Source: JAJISK01 sp046759185
Lineage (GTDB): Archaea; Thermoplasmatota; Thermoplasmata; RBG-16-68-12; JAJISG01
Length of the DNA stretch: 64,000 bases
Direction: 5' to 3'
Assembly (NCBI GenBank): GCA_046759185.1
Contig: JBHIBO010000004.1
Location: forward strand, 1 to 64,000
Position 1 is the first letter of the stretch. Each line of letters begins with the position of its first letter. The notes beneath the pieces are model-generated. The model was not told the DNA's origin, did no database searches, and worked only from the letters and a program-made list of their open reading frames with translations. The translations under genes were made by a program, and so were the position numbers. Below are positions 59,159-64,000 of the stretch, piece after piece.

Positions 59159-60069
59159 CCTACTATGAGTCTGTGAGGGAGACCATACTATTGTCCTTGC
59201 GGGAGGAGCTTCTGACTCGTAGTCCCCTCACGTCCCTTCCCGAAGAAGTCTGGAAACGTACAGGGGCCCTGAACACTTGGGGCACGAACGCGATCGAGGG
59301 GAACACCCTCACGCAACGGGATGTAGAGATCCTCCTCCTGGAGGACAGGAGCGTAGGGAATCGTCCCCTCGCGGATGTGTTGGAGACCATCCAGCATGAA
59401 GCCGCCTTCCGCGGGCTACTACACCGAGTCAACGAGCCCATTCGGTTGACCACAGCGCTGGAGCTGCACGAGGAGGTGTTTCGTGGAATCGACCCCGAGG
59501 CCGGGTTGTGGCGACGGATCACGGTCTTCCTGAAGGGATCGCGTCACACGCCGCCGCGGGCCGAGGCGGTCATCCCGGCCATAACGGAGTGGGAAGGGGA
59601 GTACAATCGGAGAGACATCGCTGGAGAACGGGTGTTTGAACTCGGAGCTTGGATGCACCACCGATTTGAGTCGGTTCATCCGTTTCGCGATGGCAACGGC
59701 CGGGTCGGGAGACTGCTCCTCAACCTCCACTTCTTACGACACAGCTGGCCACCTCTCCACATCTTGCCGCACGACCGAAGTGCCTACCTTGATGCGTTGG
59801 AGGCCGGTCATGCAGACAACCTCTCGGCCCTCGCAGGATTCCTTCGCGTTAGGATGGCCCGTTCCCTTCTTGACCTCCTGGATCAGGTGGGGACCGGTCG
59901 GGATGGGCTTCGCCCGCTAACGGACTTGGCAGGGGACGGCCCATATTCGGCCAAGTATCTCACTCTCCGTGCCGGTCAGGGAGAGTTGCCAGTCATCAAA
60001 CGAAAGCGGAGCTATTTCTCCAGCAAGCGGGCGCTGACGCTCTACCGTCAGGAGCTAGGCAGGCGTTGA
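59155..60069 (+). CDS. Fic family protein with wHTH-like C-terminus
   Basis: 304 residues. Fic motif HPFRDGNGRVGRLLLN (about residues 175-190) is complete, so AMPylation or a related nucleotidyl transfer is expected. The N-terminal TNAIEGNT (about residue 43) matches the (S/T)xxxE(G/N) inhibitory helix of class II Fic proteins, indicating self-inhibition. The C-terminal region (LTDLAGDGPYSAKYLTLRAGQGELPVIKRKRSYFSS as the span about 256-291) looks like a degenerate winged helix. GTG 59173 is an alternative leaderless start. No antitoxin gene is adjacent. Confidence 0.85.
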   Translation: MSYYESVRETILLSLREELLTRSPLTSLPEEVWKRTGALNTWGTNAIEGNTLTQRDVEILLLEDRSVGNRPLADVLETIQHEAAFRGLLHRVNEPIRLTTALELHEEVFRGIDPEAGLWRRITVFLKGSRHTPPRAEAVIPAITEWEGEYNRRDIAGERVFELGAWMHHRFESVHPFRDGNGRVGRLLLNLHFLRHSWPPLHILPHDRSAYLDALEAGHADNLSALAGFLRVRMARSLLDLLDQVGTGRDGLRPLTDLAGDGPYSAKYLTLRAGQGELPVIKRKRSYFSSKRALTLYRQELGRR

Positions 60070-60194
60070 GCCTGTGGGGGGCGACCAGGTCGCGGCATTA
60101 CGAGGATCGTGCTACACGATGAGCACTCGACTCAATCCATCTCCTGGAGGAGCGGCAACGATACCCTATTTTTCCGTGCAACACCCCAAGCGTT

Positions 60195-60554
60195 TCAGGA
60201 GAGGGCGGGTCGCGGGTCGAAGTAGATGGTCTCGCGTGCGATTCTCCCGTCTCGGAGTTCGATGATCGAAGCACCCCTTACCTGATACTCGGCGCCGCTG
60301 TCGCGCTTGTTGCCCGACCAGGTCCACTCTAAGGCGGCCCAGTCCCCTCCGTCGTAGATTACCGTGTCCGAGAACTTCACGTTGGGGAGGGCGAAGAGAT
60401 GCTCATAGTACGTCTTCAGGTCAGCTTTCTCAGTGATTCGGAGCTCGGATGGGATATCCTCGAAAAGAAAATCCTCCGCATAGCAGGAGACGAGCACGTC
60501 CACGTCGAGGGCCTCCAGGGCTTCCTTGGTACGTTCCAACACATTGGTGGCCAT
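60195..60554 (-). CDS. SnoaL-like/NTF2-fold protein
   Basis: 119 residues from ATG 60554 (MATNVLERTKEALEALDVD). Cone-shaped NTF2 fold: VDVLVSCYAEDFLFEDIPSELRI, YYEHLFALPNVKFSDTVIYDGGDWAALEWTWSGN and IIELRDGRIARETIYFDP. Different subgroup from the 46570 and 61432 paralogues and it has no leader element. The substrate is unknown. Confidence 0.75.
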   Translation of the reverse strand: MATNVLERTKEALEALDVDVLVSCYAEDFLFEDIPSELRITEKADLKTYYEHLFALPNVKFSDTVIYDGGDWAALEWTWSGNKRDSGAEYQVRGASIIELRDGRIARETIYFDPRPALS

Positions 60555-60819
60555 GCTATCTGCCACCCCCTTCAGTATCGATTCGCGCCCCCCAAATTGG
60601 AGCAGACTCCTCGAAAGCCCGACCGACAACTGCCAAACACACGAAGCCCTCCAGCGGTCATCACGGGCATGCGATGTTTAGGATAAGAAGATTCCCGCGA
60701 GGGGAGTGTCCCTCGCGTTTTGCAGTGTCGGTGCCCCCGGCAATCGATCCTTGGCGGTCTGATCTCCCCATCCAGCGAAGCAGTTCAGGGCAGTGCTACC
60801 GTGATTCGCCTCCGGCTTC

Positions 60820-61125
60820 CTATCGACGGACGGGGTGGTGGCATGTAGACTGTAGGTTCGGGGGAATCGTGAAACCAGAGGTATTCCAGAATCCCGAAAC
60901 AACGGGGAAGCCGTAGTTGTCCCCCGCACAGGTCGTCTCCCCCGCCCCGAGGGCGTTCGAAGGGCTCGTCCAGGCGTTGGTCCCGACGGCGCCCGCGTAA
61001 TTGGGCCCTTGGGAGGTCGCCGCGATACCGGGCTGTGGGAGAGCGATGAAGAAGCCCACGCTGGCAAGGACCACGACGATCGCTAGGGCGAGTGGTTTCC
61101 ACCTCATGAGGGACCCAATTTGCAT
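60820..61125 (-). CDS. Truncated secreted protein
   Basis: 101 residues. Signal peptide (about 11-36, LALAIVVVLASVGFFIALPQPGIAA) and the beginning of a beta-sandwich domain common in prokaryotic surface proteins (NAWTSPSNALGAGETTCAGDNYGF, WNTSGFTIPPN). Domain strands expected after FTIPPN are missing and the frame ends in STCHHPVRR, so this looks like the stump of a longer surface protein. ATG 61107 is an alternative start. A CTTTAAGAACC box stands about 60 bases upstream. Confidence 0.5.
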   Translation of the reverse strand: MQIGSLMRWKPLALAIVVVLASVGFFIALPQPGIAATSQGPNYAGAVGTNAWTSPSNALGAGETTCAGDNYGFPVVSGFWNTSGFTIPPNLQSTCHHPVRR

Positions 61126-61284
61126 TCGCTAGTCTCTGGTTAGGCTGAGGCCACGGAAGCCGTGGGTTAGCCAGGGTTCTTAAAGGCGTTTCTGCGGGGT
61201 TCTCACGCGGGAGAATCAAGCCTAGCAAGAAATGGGGCGAGCGTGTGAGGTCTTTCGACCTTGGGACGCGAGCCCACCTTCCCC

Positions 61285-61292
61285 TTTTTATC
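61285..61292 (+). promoter_or_regulatory. TATA-like box before leader copy B
   Basis: TTTTTATC at about 61285-61292 would start transcription near 61315, a few bases before the P1 stem of the leader. Confidence 0.45.
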
Positions 61293-61320
61293 CCTCTACG
61301 CCCCTTTCGGGTCGCGGCGG

Positions 61321-61431
61321 GGGGTCGTCCTTTGATTGCTAAGCTCGAAGGCCGACCCTCCTATCCCGCGCCGATGCGGGGCGCGCTAGAAGTACCGAAG
61401 TCCCTGTTCTTCAGGGAGGAGGTGACAACGT
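61321..61431 (+). promoter_or_regulatory. Leader RNA element, copy B
   Basis: P1: GGGTCG (61322-61327) with CGACCC (61353-61358) and an inner CCTT/AAGG (61329-61332 with 61348-61351). P2: CGCGCC (61367-61372) with GGCGCG (61380-61385), loop GATGCGG. Linker AAGTACCGAAG (61390-61400). P3: CCCTG (61402-61406) with CAGGG (61412-61416). SD GGGAGGAGGTGA (61414-61425); ATG 61432 six bases later. Stem sequences differ from copy A while pairing is kept. Confidence 0.65.
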
Positions 61432-61869
61432 ATGAGTGTAGAGGAAAGCCTGCGAGTCTTCGACGAGATCGAGAAGGCCGTCAACGCGAGGGACTGGAAT
61501 CGGTTCGATGAGTTGCACGCTGAGTCCGTCGTCGACTACTCCCCGCAGAATCCCGAGGGGACCAAGGGTATCGATGCGCATCGCGAGTCGATGCAGAACC
61601 TCTTCGGCGCCTTCCCGGACGCACGGGTGGAGAAGACGAGCGCCTTCGGCCAGGGCGAGTGGGCCGTGGTGGAGCTCACCTTCGCGGGGACCCACACAGG
61701 ACCTCTCATGGGTCCTGGAGGCCAGGAGATACCGCCCACGAACAAGGCGGCGCAATTGAAGGTCTGCAGCGTAAACAAAGTCGAGGGCGGCAAGATTGCC
61801 GAGGAGCACACCTACTTCGACCAGCTCACGATGCTGGCGCAACTCGGAATCACGCCCGAGGGCGACTGA
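61432..61869 (+). CDS. SnoaL-like (NTF2 fold) ester-cyclase-type protein
   Basis: 145 residues. ESLRVFDEIEKAVNARDWNRFDELHAE, FGAFPDARVEKTSAFGQGEWAVVELTFAGTHTGPL, then NKVEGGKIAEEHTYFDQLTMLAQLGI; the closest relative in the window is the 46570 product, of which it is a clear paralogue. ATG 61432 has the strongest SD/spacing of the family. Function unknown beyond the SnoaL/NTF2 fold. Transcribed with its own leader element. Confidence 0.8.
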   Translation: MSVEESLRVFDEIEKAVNARDWNRFDELHAESVVDYSPQNPEGTKGIDAHRESMQNLFGAFPDARVEKTSAFGQGEWAVVELTFAGTHTGPLMGPGGQEIPPTNKAAQLKVCSVNKVEGGKIAEEHTYFDQLTMLAQLGITPEGD

Positions 61870-62098
61870 ACGACCTGTCCCCGTCTGTAGCCCGCCGCGC
61901 GGCGGGCACTTTCCATTTATGCCCCTATTAAGGGAATCCCTTGCCCGCGGTTCGACGCGTTTGGCTGATGGGACTTGTCTGGAGTGTGCACATCCCAGTA
62001 CTCGGTTGAGAGACCTAGCGGCCCACGGGCGTTCCAGGCTGCGGCCAGACGGGGGCTGGCGGGCCGCGGGTGGCTCAGACAGGCGGTTCGCTCCCTGC

Positions 62099-63331
62099 CT
62101 AGAGCTTCCGGATGCCAGAGGAGGCGAGGGACAGGACCCCCAGGACGGCGATGAAGGTGCCGCTCCATATTAGGAGCGTCTGCACGCCGAGGCTAGCCGC
62201 TAGGATGCCCACCGTGGCCAGGGCGATGGGCTGGAGCCCTTGGGCCAGGACGGCGCGGGCGGAGAAGACCCGTCCCTGAAGCTCCAGGGGGACCTCCCGC
62301 TGGAAGATGGTGGAGGACGACACCGAAGCGAGCGCGACGGAGAACCCGATGCCCGCCAGACTGAGGATCGAGAAGACGAGGACGCTCGACCAACCGAAGA
62401 GGACGTAGAAGAGGCCGAGGCCGACGATGGCAACGGCGATGTAGAGACCGAAGTGCCGTCGGAGCTTCACCGCCGCGAAGAGGAGGCCTCCCACAAGGAG
62501 GCCGGCAAAGAGGCTGGATTGGAGGAACCCGAAGCCCGCGACCCCGAGGCCCAGGATCGCGGTGGCCACGACTGGCAGGAGGATGAAGAGGGGGATGAAG
62601 AAGAAGTTGATGAAGGCGAAAAGGCCGAGGAGCGTCAGGAGGGCGGGGCGCCGGCGAAGGAACCCGAAGCCCTCCACGATGTCCGCGGCGATGGTCTTCT
62701 TTGTCGTCGAGCGCGGGGAGGGAAAGGCCAGGAGCAAGAGGGTCGCGGAGGCGAAGAAGAAGGTCCCCGCGTCGATCAAGAGGGCCGGAGCGACGTCCAC
62801 GATGACGACGAGGACTCCCCCCACGGCCGGCCCCACGACGCCGCTGACACTGTGGGAGAGCTGCATCAGGGAGTTCCCCCGGGAGAGCTGTTCGGGGTGG
62901 ACGATGTTCGGGACGGAAGCCAGGAGCGCCGTCGAGTGGAAGATGGTCCCGAAGCCGACGATGACGCCGAACGCGTACAGGTGCCAGATCTCCAGTGCGT
63001 TCGCGGCCAGCGTCAAGGCGACGACGACGGTCGCGCCCCCGGCGACGGCGTCGATGACGGCCATCGTCTTCCGACGGTCCCACCGATCCACGTAGGCGCC
63101 GGCGAAGGGGCCCACGACGACCCGCGGGATGGTGCTAGCAAGGGCCACCGCGGCCAAGAGGATGGTGGATCCGGTTACGAGGAAGACCCACCAGATGACG
63201 GCGATGGTGGAGATGCCGCTCCCGATCAGCGAGACGGATTGGCCGAGCCAGACAATGAGGAATGTGCGGTTCCGCAGCGGGTGCACGTTGGCAGCGGCCG
63301 GGCCTTCAGATGGGCCTTCGGGAACCCCCAT
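62099..63331 (-). CDS. MFS transporter (enterobactin-exporter/MFS_3 type)
   Basis: 410 residues with 12 predicted helices. RNRTFLIVWLGQSVSLIGSGISTIAVIWW is helix 1, AYVDRWDRRKTMAVID is the loop 2-3 motif, and SRGNSLMQLSHSVSGVVGPAVGGVLV follows. Loop 8-9 and QREVPLELQGRVFSARAVLAQGL are typical of the EntS/MFS_3 group, so export of a small hydrophobic molecule is likely. It is complete, unlike the MFS gene at 18.5-19.8 kb. Confidence 0.85.
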   Translation of the reverse strand: MGVPEGPSEGPAAANVHPLRNRTFLIVWLGQSVSLIGSGISTIAVIWWVFLVTGSTILLAAVALASTIPRVVVGPFAGAYVDRWDRRKTMAVIDAVAGGATVVVALTLAANALEIWHLYAFGVIVGFGTIFHSTALLASVPNIVHPEQLSRGNSLMQLSHSVSGVVGPAVGGVLVVIVDVAPALLIDAGTFFFASATLLLLAFPSPRSTTKKTIAADIVEGFGFLRRRPALLTLLGLFAFINFFFIPLFILLPVVATAILGLGVAGFGFLQSSLFAGLLVGGLLFAAVKLRRHFGLYIAVAIVGLGLFYVLFGWSSVLVFSILSLAGIGFSVALASVSSSTIFQREVPLELQGRVFSARAVLAQGLQPIALATVGILAASLGVQTLLIWSGTFIAVLGVLSLASSGIRKL

Positions 63332-63497
63332 TCAGCCCGGGCAACCCAAGGATGCCCTTAATGCATCCCCTTATCCACCGATCGGACCCTGCCCACGGAC
63401 AACAACGGAGGACCTGAGCACCGAGATGGTGACAACTCAAGCGGAAGGTGTGAACGAGCCGACTGGAGCATTCGAAATGGATCCCCGATGGGAGCCT

Positions 63498-63881
63498 TTA
63501 GGATCCCGTTCCGAAGTGGTCTCTCACTACGAAGAGGTACCCGAGTATGATCAGGGCGAGGACCAGCCCCGGAGTGGAGCCCAGCAAAAGTCCGGGGTCA
63601 ATCACCACTTGCGTGACGTTTGAGACCACGGTGACAAGGCTCGCGAGAACAGCCAACCACCAGCCCCATAGAGTCAGCCTGAAGAGGCCGATGCCTCCGA
63701 CCAAGTAGAGAATCCCCAAGACAAGGGACACCGCTCCGAGGGCCTGGATGAGCTGGACCTGCTCCGGCGTTAGCCCAGGCATTGCGGTGACGAGCAGTGA
63801 GGTAGCTCCGCCGATGAACAACAAGATCGCGACAAGAATGGCCAGAATAGCCAGTATGGTGACGCCAACTGGACGTGCCAT
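63498..63881 (-). CDS. Four-helix membrane protein
   Basis: 127 residues. The N-terminal MARPVGVTILAILAILVAILLFIGG is the usual opening of a large family of small archaeal membrane proteins (DUF2127-like in style). Helices at about 8-27, 45-66, 70-88 and 99-119. ATG 63881 has GGGAGGGGG about 6-10 bases upstream, so it uses an SD. Confidence 0.6.
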   Translation of the reverse strand: MARPVGVTILAILAILVAILLFIGGATSLLVTAMPGLTPEQVQLIQALGAVSLVLGILYLVGGIGLFRLTLWGWWLAVLASLVTVVSNVTQVVIDPGLLLGSTPGLVLALIILGYLFVVRDHFGTGS

Positions 63882-64000
63882 CGATTCCCCCTCCCAACGG
63901 AGAAGCGGGATGTGAGTGTTCGTCTAAGAAGCTGTCGGCAAGGATTCATCCTACGCTTCCGCTCGTTTAGCTGCAGGTGTTGGACAGCAGATTCCGGGGA

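Noticed and set aside
62240..63361. Plus-strand open frame opposite the MFS exporter
   Set aside because: The Asp/Glu/Gly-rich composition is the typical antisense of a hydrophobic transporter.

Overview
The window is GC-rich archaeal chromosome. Archaeal information-processing genes are present (archaeosine tRNA-guanine transglycosylase, KEOPS Pcc1, Pth2, a DUF99 protein, pelota, aIF2-gamma, ribosomal protein S6e). Many genes have A/T-rich TATA-like boxes about 25-35 bases before the start codon and no Shine-Dalgarno (SD) sequence, which suggests widespread leaderless transcription. A small zinc protein resembling Thermoplasma Ta0938 and the general gene style suggest the Thermoplasmatota, but that placement is inference. 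I saw no CRISPR array, rRNA, insertion sequence or origin; there is one tRNA (Ala, anticodon CGC).

Layout. 1-11 kb is a dense core block: pcc1 and tgtA, a YprB-like nuclease, a MazG-like pyrophosphohydrolase, an overlapping DUF1616-like/pth2/DUF99 cluster, pelA, rps6e-eif2g, cysS, a BNR-repeat propeller paired with a MoaD/ThiS protein, and an Lrp regulator. 11-26 kb holds membrane proteins, a radical SAM protein, dodecin, a PoxB-like ThDP enzyme, a frameshifted MFS transporter, a three-subunit proton-translocating transhydrogenase with a small upstream ORF, and paired hypotheticals. 25.7-25.9 kb is a non-coding stretch with strong predicted RNA structure before a rhodanese gene. 26-45 kb holds a zinc-finger/TenA-like fusion with its Ta0938-like partner, a membrane-anchored sulfite-oxidase-like protein, MOSC, two convergent S9 peptidases, a cysteine-synthase-like enzyme, an SPL-like radical SAM protein overlapping a BoxB/PaaA-like diiron oxygenase, VOC proteins, methyltransferases, OsmC and an OB-fold protein with an RG-rich tail. 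45-64 kb is more accessory: SnoaL-like proteins, a DDAH-like amidinohydrolase, an AidB-like acyl-CoA dehydrogenase, secreted proteins, a three-gene operon of acidic surface protein plus membrane protein plus tandem-wHTH regulator, gene remnants, AhpD, QueE, Fic and an MFS exporter.

The most unusual signal is a leader element found four times between 46.5 and 61.4 kb (three on +, one on -). It has a GC stem capped by a seven-base loop (GAGGAGG in three copies, GATGCGG in the fourth), an A/C-rich linker close to AAGTACCCAAG, a short hairpin against the SD, and a GGAGGTGA-type SD about six bases before the start. It precedes two SnoaL-like paralogues, a four-helix membrane protein and a secreted protein. 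In this mostly leaderless genome it looks like a repeated cis-acting RNA element, possibly a riboswitch or a ribosome standby/translation-control element. I do not recognise it as a known family.
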